Below are positions 26,520-34,998 of a stretch of 64,000 bases of DNA, piece by piece (the stretch's first letter is position 1; each line of letters opens with the position of its first letter). Where the stretch lies: assembly GCF_000024565.1 (NCBI RefSeq), contig NC_013515.1, positions 1,346,497 to 1,410,496 of the forward strand, read 5' to 3'. The position numbers and the translations under genes were made by a program. Origin of the DNA: Streptobacillus moniliformis DSM 12112 (GTDB taxonomy: Bacteria; Fusobacteriota; Fusobacteriia; Fusobacteriales; Leptotrichiaceae). The notes beneath the pieces are model-generated. The model did not search any database. It was not told the DNA's origin and saw only the letters and a list, made by a program, of their open reading frames with translations.

Positions 26520-28874
26520 TTATAATTTAATATATCTCATTCTCATTGCATTTAAAACTGTAAGTATAGTAACACCCACATCAGCAAATACTGCAAACCA
26601 CATAGACATAAAGCTAAAAACTCCGAATGTGATTATTATTAATTTTATTGAAATAATGAATAATAAGTTTTGGAAAACTATAGCTTTCATTTTACTTGAG
26701 ATTTTTTTAAGTACTGATATTTTAGTTAAACTATCTGTATTTAAAACTATATCTGCTGTATTTATAGTAATGTCTTGCCCCATATTTCCCATTGCAACTC
26801 CTACATCAGCTGCTGCAATTACAGGGGCATCATTAATTCCATCTCCTACAAATAGGATATGCTTATTTTCTTTTTCTTTAATTAAAATGTTTAATTTATC
26901 TTGTGGTAATAGATTTGAATATATTCTATCTATGCCTAAAATATTTCCTACTTCTTTAGCTGCCTCTAAATTATCTCCAGTAAGCATTACCACTTCTTTA
27001 ATTTTAGTCTTTTTCATTAAAGCAATAGCTTCTTTTGTATCCTCTTTTATTTTATCTTTAATAACAAATAAGGAAACGAAAACATTATCTATAGCTACAT
27101 AAACTAAAGAAGAATTTTTATCATCTATAAAACTTATTTCAGGTATATATATATTTCTATCTTCTAATATTCTTTTATTACCTATCAATAATTCTCTATC
27201 TTCAAATTTAACATTTAACCCTAATCCAGCTATTTCATTAATTTCTAATATTTTTTTATTCTTAGAAAACTGTTTTTTTAAATATTTTCCATTATCTTTT
27301 ATTTTTTTAATATGATTTTTACATTCATCACCATAATAATGACCCTTAGGTTCATGTTCTGCTATTTTAATATCTTGTTTATTATAGTGTTCTGAATAAT
27401 CATGGCAACAACCACAATGTCCACATAAACTTATATATTCATAAAATCTTTCTTCATTTTCTACATTATCAACTAATCCAAATTTCTTATCTATGAAAGA
27501 AATTATTGATTTAGCTATAGGGTGGTTAGAATTTTCCTCAGCCTTATATATATATTCGTATACTTCTTTTAAATCTATATCTATTTTTTCTAAATCTTCA
27601 AAAACTGAATTAACCTTAAATTTTCCTTCTGTTATCGTTCCTGTTTTATCTAAAAATACACTATCTATCTTATCTATATTATCAAATATATCTGCACCTT
27701 TAATAAGTATACCCTCTTTTGCAGCTCTACCAATACCTGAGAAAAAGGTAAGTGGTATAGAAAGTACTAAAGCACATGGACAAGCTATAACTAAAAGTAC
27801 TATACCGTTATAAAGTGAATCCATAAAACTAATATTTCTAAAAAATATAGGTGGAACTATAGTTATAAATATGGCTAAGGTAAATATTATTGGAGTATAA
27901 TATCTTGAAAATTTAGTAACAAATTTTTCCATTTTAGATTTATTATGCCCAGAATTTTCTATCATTTCCACTATCTTATATATACTACTTTCATCAAAGC
28001 TTTTACTTGCTTCAATTGCTAAAGTTTTAGTTAAATTTATCATTCCTGCCAATACTTCATCATCTTTTTCAAAATGCCTAGGAAGAGATTCACCTGTTAT
28101 CATAGATGTATCAAGTTCTGCATTACCTATATATATTTTACCATCAAGTAATATTTTTTCTCCAGGTTTAACATAAAAGATATCACCAGGTTTAATTAAA
28201 TTAACATCTACATCTACAAATTCATTTTTATCTTCATCTAATTTATGTACTTTATTATCATTTAAATCTATTAAACTTCTAATACCTTTTCTTGATTTTA
28301 AAACTGAATATTCCTGAAAATATTCACCTAATGTATAAAATAGCATTACCCCCGTTGCTTCTTCATATTCTCTAATAAATATAGCTAATAATGAAGCTAC
28401 CATCATAAGTACTTTTTCATTAAAACAATCTCCATTTTTAATTGATTTAATAGCATCTTTAATAATAGGAAATGCAACTATAGCATAAGAGAATAAATAA
28501 AGAGGTATATAGTATAAGTAAAGTTCTGAATCATATCTTAAATACATATATAGATATTTATCTACAAATATTGCAAAGATAAATAAAGCAAGTGATATAA
28601 ACATATGGATTTTTTGATCTTTTAACTCTTCTATTTCTTCTAAAAATTGTATTTCAGACTTATTTTCTATTTTAATATCAAAAGATTTTTCTTTTTTTCT
28701 ACCATATTCTACTAACTCATCTATATTATTTTCACTTTCAACATTAAAGTCCACAGATAAGCTTTTAGTTGCAAAATTTATACTTAAATCCTTAACATTT
28801 TCATGATTTTTAAGATGTTCCTCTAACTTACTTGCACAACCTGCACAATCAATTCCACATATTAAATATTTCAT
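26520..28874 (-). CDS. heavy-metal P1B-type ATPase (Zn/Cd/Pb efflux type)
   Basis: 784 residues. An N-terminal HMA domain has CAGC (Cys10, Cys13). Membrane segments follow (about 90-165, 320-390, 720-780). CPC in ACPCALVLS is the transport site of P1B pumps, DKTGTIT holds the phosphorylated Asp, and NHPIAKS and GDGINDAPV are the ATP-binding and hinge motifs. Single CPC plus CAGC fits ZntA/CadA rather than a copper pump, but this is inference. The nucleotide domain contains an extra Cys/His-rich loop at about residues 480-525 (CGHCGCCH then HYYGDECKNH). A dyad operator overlaps its promoter. Start at 28874 behind GAGGTGAATTGT. Confidence 0.9.
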   Translation of the reverse strand: MKYLICGIDCAGCASKLEEHLKNHENVKDLSINFATKSLSVDFNVESENNIDELVEYGRKKEKSFDIKIENKSEIQFLEEIEELKDQKIHMFISLALFIFAIFVDKYLYMYLRYDSELYLYYIPLYLFSYAIVAFPIIKDAIKSIKNGDCFNEKVLMMVASLLAIFIREYEEATGVMLFYTLGEYFQEYSVLKSRKGIRSLIDLNDNKVHKLDEDKNEFVDVDVNLIKPGDIFYVKPGEKILLDGKIYIGNAELDTSMITGESLPRHFEKDDEVLAGMINLTKTLAIEASKSFDESSIYKIVEMIENSGHNKSKMEKFVTKFSRYYTPIIFTLAIFITIVPPIFFRNISFMDSLYNGIVLLVIACPCALVLSIPLTFFSGIGRAAKEGILIKGADIFDNIDKIDSVFLDKTGTITEGKFKVNSVFEDLEKIDIDLKEVYEYIYKAEENSNHPIAKSIISFIDKKFGLVDNVENEERFYEYISLCGHCGCCHDYSEHYNKQDIKIAEHEPKGHYYGDECKNHIKKIKDNGKYLKKQFSKNKKILEINEIAGLGLNVKFEDRELLIGNKRILEDRNIYIPEISFIDDKNSSLVYVAIDNVFVSLFVIKDKIKEDTKEAIALMKKTKIKEVVMLTGDNLEAAKEVGNILGIDRIYSNLLPQDKLNILIKEKENKHILFVGDGINDAPVIAAADVGVAMGNMGQDITINTADIVLNTDSLTKISVLKKISSKMKAIVFQNLLFIISIKLIIITFGVFSFMSMWFAVFADVGVTILTVLNAMRMRYIKL

Positions 28875-28893
28875 TACAATTCACCTCTTTTTC

Positions 28894-28924
28894 ATTATAT
28901 CATAGCTTAAAAATTATTGCTATG
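28894..28924 (-). promoter_or_regulatory. promoter with dyad operator upstream of the P-type ATPase
   Basis: The -10 TATAAT (28894-28899) has CATAGC (28919-28924 and 28901-28906) as an inverted repeat with a 12-bp centre that fills the -35/-10 spacer. This is a normal place for a repressor operator; a metal sensor is plausible for a metal pump. No regulator gene is nearby. Confidence 0.45.
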
Positions 28925-29048
28925 GTTTTTTAAGACTGAATTTATTTTTTTATAATTTTTATATTAAAAACATATATTTTAGGGTATAAGACTGAAAGTT
29001 GTAAGTTACTATATTCCTTACTCCAACGATGTATTTTTTGATATAAAA

Positions 29049-29074
29049 AAGGACCAACTCTAAAGTCAGTCCTT
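29049..29074 (-). terminator. intrinsic terminator overlapping the end of the cytosine methyltransferase
   Basis: AAGGAC / GTCCTT with inner pairs ACT/AGT, followed on the minus strand by TTTTTTAT. Confidence 0.7.
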
Positions 29075-30418
29075 GTTAATATTTTTTTCCTTAACTACAC
29101 TTGCTATACGGCTTGCTATGCTTTTAATTACAGGTATACAAACTGTGTTTCCAAGTAAATCTAAACTTTCTCTATATTTAAGAAAATCTAAACTATAGTC
29201 TTCAGGAAAACCAAATAATCTTAGTCCCTCTCTTATTGTAAGCTTTCTAATACCTTTGTTATCAATAACACCTAATTTTTCAACATCTGTTGCAACAAGC
29301 GTTGGTGCAACCCCATCTGGATTAAGTATTTTAGAAAACTCAAATGAAAGTTTTCCTGTTACAATATTATATCCTTTTTCTTTAGTAATGTCATATTCTC
29401 TTTTATTCCCTACTAACTTTTTAGGATATTCTAAAACTAAATATTTCTTTTGAACTAAATCATTTAACATTTCTTTTAAGGATTTATCATTAAAAAAAGT
29501 TGAAATTTGCTTTAATGTAAGTGGCATACCATCCATCCAATCTATTCCTATTTCTGCTGCCCATACCTTTTTTCTTCTTTCTTTTAGTAATGCTCCTAAT
29601 AATTCTTTTTGCTTATCTGTTACTTCACCTTTTAAACCAATGTCCCAAGAGTGAATATTATCAGATCCACCTCTTTTATCTTTAATTGATTTTCCATAAA
29701 GATCACAAGGATTATAATTAAGAAGTAACTTTCTTGTAAAATCAGTATTTAATGTTTCACAATTTTTCTCTTGAATATCTCTAAAACTACTATATTTCTT
29801 ATCAAAATTTTCTAAAGAAATTAATTTATCTTTAGTTCCTACAATATATATTCTTTTACGACTTTGAGCTAATCCAAACTCTATAGAATCTAATACTTTA
29901 TAATTTACCTTATATCCTAAACTATTTAATGAATTTAAAATAGTTTCTAATGTTTTCCCATTGTCGTGGTTTATAAGTCCCTCAACATTTTCAAGTAAAA
30001 AACCATACGGTTTTTTATTTTTCAATATTCTTTCTATTTCAAAAAACAGAGTTCCTCTAGTGTCATTAAACCCTAATCTATTGCCTGCTGAAGAAAAAGG
30101 TTGACATGGAAATCCTGCTAATAAAAAATCAAAATCAGGAATATCATCTACTGAAATTTCTTTAATATCACCATGTATTTTATAATCACCAAAATATTTC
30201 GTATATGATAAAATTGCATGTTTTTTTATTTCTGATGAAAATACACATTCTGTTGAAATTCCCAAAGTATTAAAAGCTTGTTCAAATCCTATTCTAATCC
30301 CACCTAGTCCAGCAAATAGATCTATAAATTTAATACTAGAATTTAGTTTGTTTTCATACTCATTTAAAGCATAATTTATCAAAAAGGAGCACTTGTTTGA
30401 AAAAGAGCCATCGCACAT
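29066..30418 (-). CDS. type II DNA (cytosine-5) methyltransferase, N-terminus frameshifted
   Basis: 450 residues as an open frame from an internal Met. All core motifs are present: FIDLFAGLGG (I, SAM binding), GFPCQPFS (IV, catalytic Cys), ENVEGL (VI), QSRKRIYIVG (VIII) and GNTVCIPVI (X), with a recognition domain holding WMDGMPLT. The real start is probably ATG at 30531, which has AGGAGG at proper spacing. Its reading frame is shifted at an A5 run (30495-30499), so this frame may start only weakly from 30418, where no good SD is seen. It stands divergent from a restriction endonuclease gene. Confidence 0.85.
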   Translation of the reverse strand: MCDGSFSNKCSFLINYALNEYENKLNSSIKFIDLFAGLGGIRIGFEQAFNTLGISTECVFSSEIKKHAILSYTKYFGDYKIHGDIKEISVDDIPDFDFLLAGFPCQPFSSAGNRLGFNDTRGTLFFEIERILKNKKPYGFLLENVEGLINHDNGKTLETILNSLNSLGYKVNYKVLDSIEFGLAQSRKRIYIVGTKDKLISLENFDKKYSSFRDIQEKNCETLNTDFTRKLLLNYNPCDLYGKSIKDKRGGSDNIHSWDIGLKGEVTDKQKELLGALLKERRKKVWAAEIGIDWMDGMPLTLKQISTFFNDKSLKEMLNDLVQKKYLVLEYPKKLVGNKREYDITKEKGYNIVTGKLSFEFSKILNPDGVAPTLVATDVEKLGVIDNKGIRKLTIREGLRLFGFPEDYSLDFLKYRESLDLLGNTVCIPVIKSIASRIASVVKEKNINKD

Positions 30419-30531
30419 TAAATTTTCAATCCGTAAAAGTTCTTCTTGATTTAAATATACAGTTACGCCTTTTTTTCTTAGTTCTTCTGGTAAATTTTTC
30501 TACCAGAATTTTCTCTTCTACCTCCTGACAT
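30419..30531 (-). pseudogene. displaced N-terminal segment of the cytosine methyltransferase
   Basis: ATG at 30531 with SD AGGAGG opens MSGGRRENSGRK and then meets a stop after 17 codons. One extra A in the A5 run would give GRKNLPEELRKKG, then VTVYLNQEELLRIENL, fusing in frame to the methyltransferase. The segment resembles a short DNA-binding or ribbon-helix-helix-like leader. Either a real frameshift or slippage. Confidence 0.7.
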
Positions 30532-30699
30532 ATTATCCTCCTATTCATTTTAAATGATATCATATTTCTTTTGATAAAACAATGTATTTATTCATTTTTT
30601 TATAAAACCGTCATTTAATATTAAAAATATTTAATTTTAAAAAATTAATCTTTATGATATAATATTATTATAGATATTATATAAAAAGGGGTGTTAATT

Positions 30700-31374
30700 T
30701 TGATTCTAACAGTAAACAAAATTTTTTTCAAATTAAAATCTATAGATTGGACAAAAGCAAAAGGTATAATTTCATTTAATTTAGCCGATATTAATGTTAC
30801 AATAAATACTAATGATACTGTAGGATTAATCTTACAGGCTTGGTTAAAAGAATATTTAAATAAAAATAATATATTGTTTAGAGAGCCTTCTAATACTCAA
30901 GAATTTCCTGATTTTTTACTATCACATAGCAATATTGAAAATTTACTTGAAATTAAATCATTTAATTTTTCAAAATCTCCAACATTTGATATAGCTAACT
31001 TTGATTCTTACTGCGATTCAATAAGAGAAAATCCTTACAGATTAGATGCAGACTATATAATATTTGGATATGATATGGAAAAAACAGGAATTATAACAAT
31101 TAAAGATATTTGGTTAAAGAAAATTTGGGAAATAGCAGGAACTTCTAAAAAATATCCTTTAAAAACTCAAGTAAAACGTAATATAATATACAATATTCGC
31201 CCTAATACAGCATTTAAAAACTATAATGCTTCTCCTTTTAAATCACGAGAGCAATTTATTCATGCAATCTATGAAACTTTACTAGTATATAAAGGCTCTA
31301 AATTTGTATATAATTGGTTAAATATATTTTCTATAAATTATAAAGCTTATTATAATGCTGAATTTAAAATATAA
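30700..31374 (+). CDS. type II restriction endonuclease, NgoBV/NlaIV-like
   Basis: 224 residues from a TTG at 30700, which has AAGGGG 9 nt upstream; a GTG at 30691 is too close to that site. PDFLLSHSN followed by NLLEIKSF is a PD-(D/E)xK nuclease active site (Asp, Glu and Lys in EIK). Conserved-looking blocks DADYIIFGYDM, IKDIWLKKIWEI and IYNIRPNT resemble the NgoBV (GGNNCC-type) family; the sequence specificity is inference only. It is the partner of the divergent cytosine methyltransferase. A shared terminator with nagA follows. Confidence 0.7.
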   Translation: MILTVNKIFFKLKSIDWTKAKGIISFNLADINVTINTNDTVGLILQAWLKEYLNKNNILFREPSNTQEFPDFLLSHSNIENLLEIKSFNFSKSPTFDIANFDSYCDSIRENPYRLDADYIIFGYDMEKTGIITIKDIWLKKIWEIAGTSKKYPLKTQVKRNIIYNIRPNTAFKNYNASPFKSREQFIHAIYETLLVYKGSKFVYNWLNIFSINYKAYYNAEFKI

Positions 31375-31380
31375 ATATAA

Positions 31381-31408
31381 AAAAATCTGCTTTAAAAAGC
31401 AGATTTTT
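31381..31408. terminator. bidirectional terminator between the restriction enzyme gene and nagA
   Basis: AAAAATCTGCT / AGCAGATTTTT stem with a 6-nt loop; A and T runs on both sides serve both convergent genes. Confidence 0.85.
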
Positions 31409-31419
31409 CTTTAATATCC

Positions 31420-32571
31420 TTAATATCTTTGTAATTTACCTTTTGAAATTGTTCCTTCTACTTTGTAATCTGAATTATAGAAAGTTAAATCTGCAATATA
31501 TCCTTCTTTAATATATCCATATCTATCATCAACTTGAACTGCTTTAGCTGGATATGAAGTTGCCATACGAAGTGCTTCTTCCTCACTAACTTTAACTTCT
31601 TTAATTAAATTCTTAACTCCTGTAATCATATCTAGTGCTGAACCACCTAATGAACCTGTTTTAGGGTCCCAACATTTACCATTTTCATGTCTAACTAAAT
31701 GACCTTCAAATATGAACTCTTTCATATCTGTTCCCATAGGAGATACTGCATCTGTAACTAAATATAGATTTGATCTCATAACTTCTTTTACTACTCTAAC
31801 TGATGGGAAACTTGCATGTAATCCATCTACTATAATTCCACATTGCACATTCTTCTTATCTAGCAGATAACCTACAGCTCCTGGTTCTCTTGAATCAAAA
31901 CCACGCATAGCATTAAAGAAATGTGTAGCATGAGTAAAGTATTCAGATTTTTCTTCTATTTGAGCATATGTAGCATTAGTATGCCCTAAAGCTATATTTA
32001 TTCCACTTTCTTTTAAAAGTTTTAGATGTTTAACTAAAGCATTTTCTGGAGCTACTGTTATTATTTTAACTCCATCATAACCTATCTTAGCTATCTCATC
32101 TATAACTTTATCATCTAATACTCTAATATAGTCTGGTCTATGGACACCTTTTTTCTCCACACTTATATATGGTCCTTCAATATGTAGTCCTAACACCCCT
32201 ATTTCTTCTTTAGTATCTTTAATTTCATTTATTAATTCTAAAGCTTTTAATATTTTTTCATCTGGAGATGTAATCAATGTAGGTAAAAAAGAAGTACAAC
32301 CATATTTTTTATTAGTTTCATTCATGATTTCTAATGTTTTTACAGTAATTTCATCATTAAACAGTACTCCTCCACAACCATTAATTTGTAAATCTATAAA
32401 TCCTGGGGAAAGAACTTTACCTTCTATATCTACTATTTCATGCTTAGACATTAATTCATCATTAAGTTCTGATACTGTCGTTATTTTTTCAATCCTATTT
32501 CCACTAAGTATTACCACATTTTCAGGAATAAATTTATCTCCATCAAATATTCTAGCATTTTTGATTATCAT
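31420..32571 (-). CDS. nagA: N-acetylglucosamine-6-phosphate deacetylase
   Basis: 383 residues, the usual length. FIDLQINGCGG opens the metal-dependent hydrolase barrel. HIEGPYIS (metal-binding Glu), LGHTNATY and THFFNAM (His ligands) and TDAVSPMG (catalytic Asp) are the family motifs. It removes acetate from GlcNAc-6-P, giving glucosamine-6-P for glycolysis or wall synthesis. The nagB partner is not adjacent. The gene is divergent from the metal-binding protein operon and shares a 186-bp control region carrying repeated dyads. AGGAGG precedes the ATG. Confidence 0.93.
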   Translation of the reverse strand: MIIKNARIFDGDKFIPENVVILSGNRIEKITTVSELNDELMSKHEIVDIEGKVLSPGFIDLQINGCGGVLFNDEITVKTLEIMNETNKKYGCTSFLPTLITSPDEKILKALELINEIKDTKEEIGVLGLHIEGPYISVEKKGVHRPDYIRVLDDKVIDEIAKIGYDGVKIITVAPENALVKHLKLLKESGINIALGHTNATYAQIEEKSEYFTHATHFFNAMRGFDSREPGAVGYLLDKKNVQCGIIVDGLHASFPSVRVVKEVMRSNLYLVTDAVSPMGTDMKEFIFEGHLVRHENGKCWDPKTGSLGGSALDMITGVKNLIKEVKVSEEEALRMATSYPAKAVQVDDRYGYIKEGYIADLTFYNSDYKVEGTISKGKLQRY

Positions 32572-32639
32572 ATGACTTCCTCCTGTTTTAATTCTATATT
32601 TATTTTAACTCTATTAATAAAAAAAATCAAGTAATATTG

Positions 32640-32685
32640 TGAAATTTTATTTCATTTATTAAATTTATTATGAAATTTTATTTCC
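32640..32685. promoter_or_regulatory. tandem TGAAAT-N3-ATTTCA dyads between nagA and the metal-binding protein operon
   Basis: A perfect dyad TGAAAT-TTT-ATTTCA lies at 32640-32654, and an almost identical copy (last base changed) at 32671-32685, 31 bp apart (three helical turns). A weaker third copy at 32710-32724 overlaps the -35 of the plus-strand promoter. RpiR/MurR-type sugar-phosphate regulators are known for TGAAA/TTTCA sites; a metal regulator is the alternative. Confidence 0.6.
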
Positions 32686-32708
32686 TATTTTCAACATTAT
32701 CTATTTTA

Positions 32709-32737
32709 TTGAAATAAATAAGAAATAATGATATAAT
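32709..32737 (+). promoter_or_regulatory. promoter of the metal-binding protein operon
   Basis: TTGAAA (32709-32714), 17 bp, TATAAT (32732-32737), 20 bp before the ATG at 32758. Confidence 0.7.
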
Positions 32738-32757
32738 TTAAATAAATTGGAGGTAAA

Positions 32758-33651
32758 ATGAAAAAAATAGTTTTTAAATTAATAATGTTTCTTTTATTAG
32801 TTACTAATATATCTCTATCAAAAATTAAAATAGGAGTTAGTATGTTACCTTACTATTCTTTTGCAAGTAATATAGTAGGGAACAGGGCAGATATAGTTCA
32901 AATTCTTCCAGCTGATGTAGATGTACATTCTTATCAACCTTCACCTGATGAAGTTAAAAAGATTTCTGGTTTAGATGTATTAATAATTAATGGTACAGGA
33001 ATAGATAATTATATGTATAGCTTAGTTAAGGCTTCAAATAATAAGAAACTTGTTATAATTAACGCAAATAAAAATGTTTCTTTATTACCTATAGCAGGTG
33101 AGCGTGGAAATACAAAATCTGTAAACACACATACATTTATAGCTATACAAGCAGCAATACAGCAAGTAAATACTATAGCAAAAGAACTATCTAAAATAGA
33201 TATTAAAAATGGCAGTTACTATTTAAAAAATGCAAGAAGTTACAATAAAAAATTATCAAATATTAAATCAAAGAAAATAAAAGAAATTTCTGAATTAAGA
33301 AAAGGAATTAATCTTACAGTAGCAACAACACATGGTGGTTATGATTATATCTTAGGCGAATTAGGTATAAAGGTAGGAGTTGTAATTGAACCTAAAAACC
33401 ACGGTAATCCTAGTGCAAGCGATTTAAGAACATCTATAGATTTAATAAAAGAAAACAAAATAGACATATTATTTGAATCAGATGGTAGTGCTTCTCCATA
33501 TACTAAAGCTCTACAAAAAGAAACAGGTGTTATCGTTGAAAAGTTACTACATATGACTAATGGTAAATACACTAAGGAAGCTTTTGAAAAAGATATCGAA
33601 AAGAATATTGATATAATAATTAACGCATTAAGAAAGGTGAAACAAAAATGA
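32758..33651 (+). CDS. ZnuA/TroA-type metal-binding ABC substrate-binding protein
   Basis: 297 residues with a signal peptide and no lipobox Cys, so periplasmic. Family features are VHSYQPSPDEV (first His ligand), the helix segment after NTHTFIAIQAA (second His), THGGYDYILGELGI (third His) and LFESDGSASPYTK near the end. It should bind Zn(II) or Mn(II) for an ABC importer, but no permease or ATPase gene is adjacent. Overlaps the next gene by 4 nt (ATGA), and a small outer membrane barrel follows, so the operon may bring metal from outside to the periplasm. Confidence 0.85.
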   Translation: MKKIVFKLIMFLLLVTNISLSKIKIGVSMLPYYSFASNIVGNRADIVQILPADVDVHSYQPSPDEVKKISGLDVLIINGTGIDNYMYSLVKASNNKKLVIINANKNVSLLPIAGERGNTKSVNTHTFIAIQAAIQQVNTIAKELSKIDIKNGSYYLKNARSYNKKLSNIKSKKIKEISELRKGINLTVATTHGGYDYILGELGIKVGVVIEPKNHGNPSASDLRTSIDLIKENKIDILFESDGSASPYTKALQKETGVIVEKLLHMTNGKYTKEAFEKDIEKNIDIIINALRKVKQK

Positions 33652-34037
33652 AAAAAACATTAATTTTTACGGCAGTTATTTTAGCCTTAACAAGTTGTTC
33701 TACTATTGTTAATGGTTCTTACCAACCATTAAATGTTAGATCTAATTCTGGAAAAGAAATCATAGTTAGAGATGAGTATGGAAACATCTTAAAACATGGT
33801 CAAGGTACTTTATTTATCAACTTAAAAAGAATGGATAATGAAGTTGGTGTGGGTGCAAAATACTTTATTACTTCAGGGGATAAAACTGTTGCATTATTAC
33901 CTAAAACAAATACTTTATCATATCTAATTGGAAATATTTTTGTTCCAGGAGGACATATCATAGATAAGTATACTGGTGCTATGTACGATCTTGTTGATGT
34001 TGATGGTAACAGATTAGATAGTATTGAATTTAAATAA
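33648..34037 (+). CDS. small lipoprotein of unknown function
   Basis: 129 residues. A short signal peptide ends in a lipobox (LALTSCSTIVNG). The CSTIVNG and later VRDEYGN and GGHIIDKYTGAMYDL segments resemble small conserved bacterial lipoproteins whose roles are not known. Start overlaps the metal-binding protein by 4 nt; an outer membrane barrel follows 14 bp downstream. Its operon position suggests a helper in surface metal capture, but this is only context. Confidence 0.7.
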   Translation: MKKTLIFTAVILALTSCSTIVNGSYQPLNVRSNSGKEIIVRDEYGNILKHGQGTLFINLKRMDNEVGVGAKYFITSGDKTVALLPKTNTLSYLIGNIFVPGGHIIDKYTGAMYDLVDVDGNRLDSIEFK

Positions 34038-34051
34038 AAGGTGTTGATGTT

Positions 34052-34612
34052 ATGAAGAAATATATAATTCTAGGTTTATTATCTAATATTATAGCTATTT
34101 CTAATACAGAAGTTACAATACTTGCCCAAGGTGGTTTAAGTGGATTTCAAGCTCATAACATTAATAGTAATTCCATTTTAAATGCTGGAATACATGTTTC
34201 ATTAGGAAAAGTTATGAAATTAAAAAAAGGTAAATTAAATGTTATTCTTGGTACAGGGCTTGAAGGTGGAATTAATAAAATGGTTATATTTAATAAAAAT
34301 AATACTAAAATGGCACAAACAAGTGATACTACTACTACAAAAGTAGATTATCAAAAAGAAATAATGAAATTTCATCCATATATTTCTCCCTTTATATTCG
34401 CAGAATTAGCTGGAGAAGTTAAAGAAAACATCAAATTATATACAGGAGCTTCTATAGGTACTTTCCACTATATTATAGGCAATGAATCTATTACTAAATT
34501 TTCTATAAAAGCAAAATTTGGGACTACATTTAAAGGCAATTTTACTAGTGAAATTTCTGTAGGATATCCTCAATATATAACTATGGGTTTAGGATCAAAA
34601 TTCAGTTTTTAA
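34052..34612 (+). CDS. small outer membrane beta-barrel protein
   Basis: 186 residues with a signal peptide ending near ISNTEV. The rest alternates hydrophobic and polar residues in eight or so strands and ends in GSKFSF, a C-terminal Phe as needed for BAM-dependent insertion. GTGLEGG and a GASIGTFHYIIGNES segment look like porin-type strands. It is the third gene of the operon with the metal-binding protein and the lipoprotein. Family not recognised; the size fits an OmpW/OmpX-like barrel. Confidence 0.65.
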   Translation: MKKYIILGLLSNIIAISNTEVTILAQGGLSGFQAHNINSNSILNAGIHVSLGKVMKLKKGKLNVILGTGLEGGINKMVIFNKNNTKMAQTSDTTTTKVDYQKEIMKFHPYISPFIFAELAGEVKENIKLYTGASIGTFHYIIGNESITKFSIKAKFGTTFKGNFTSEISVGYPQYITMGLGSKFSF

Positions 34613-34620
34613 TAATACTA

Positions 34621-34656
34621 AAAAAAGAATTTCCACATCGAGAAATTCTTTTTTTA
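34621..34656 (+). terminator. intrinsic terminator after the metal-binding protein operon
   Basis: AAGAATTTC / GAAATTCTT 9-bp stem with a CACATCGA loop, followed by a run of eight or more T. Confidence 0.85.
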
Positions 34657-34672
34657 TTATATCTAATTACTA

Positions 34673-34957
34673 TTAATATATCATCTTTTTATAAAAACAA
34701 AATTTATTTTTTTCATCTATTTTTGATAGTAACATTAAAATAAATTTCAATAATACTCCAAATATAAAACAAAGAGGTATAGCATATAAGTACCATCTTA
34801 AACCAGTAATACTTAAATTATTAAAAGTTTCTTTAAGAATAAGTTTATCAAAATGAAGATAAGAGAAAAACAAAGCAATGACATCTACTTTTGTTAATTT
34901 ATAGTTTTTCATATCTGTAAAAAGTTTAACCACACCATTTTTTATATATTTAAACAT
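34673..34957 (-). CDS. small membrane protein, unknown function
   Basis: 94 residues from ATG 34957, chosen because AGAAGGAG lies just upstream; a TTG at 34981 has no SD. It begins with a basic amphipathic stretch and has a long hydrophobic helix (about residues 62-82, ending LLKFILMLL), then a Lys-rich tail. No signal peptide and no known family by eye. It lies between the terminator of the metal operon and a degraded small secreted gene. Confidence 0.5.
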   Translation of the reverse strand: MFKYIKNGVVKLFTDMKNYKLTKVDVIALFFSYLHFDKLILKETFNNLSITGLRWYLYAIPLCFIFGVLLKFILMLLSKIDEKNKFCFYKKMIY

Positions 34958-34998
34958 TTTTAAAACTCCTTCTAAAATCAATTTTTTTTAGAATTATT

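Noticed and set aside
28960-29040. Repeated AAGACTGAA motif downstream of the P-type ATPase promoter region
   Set aside because: Only two short copies in AT-rich DNA, without regular spacing; probably chance.
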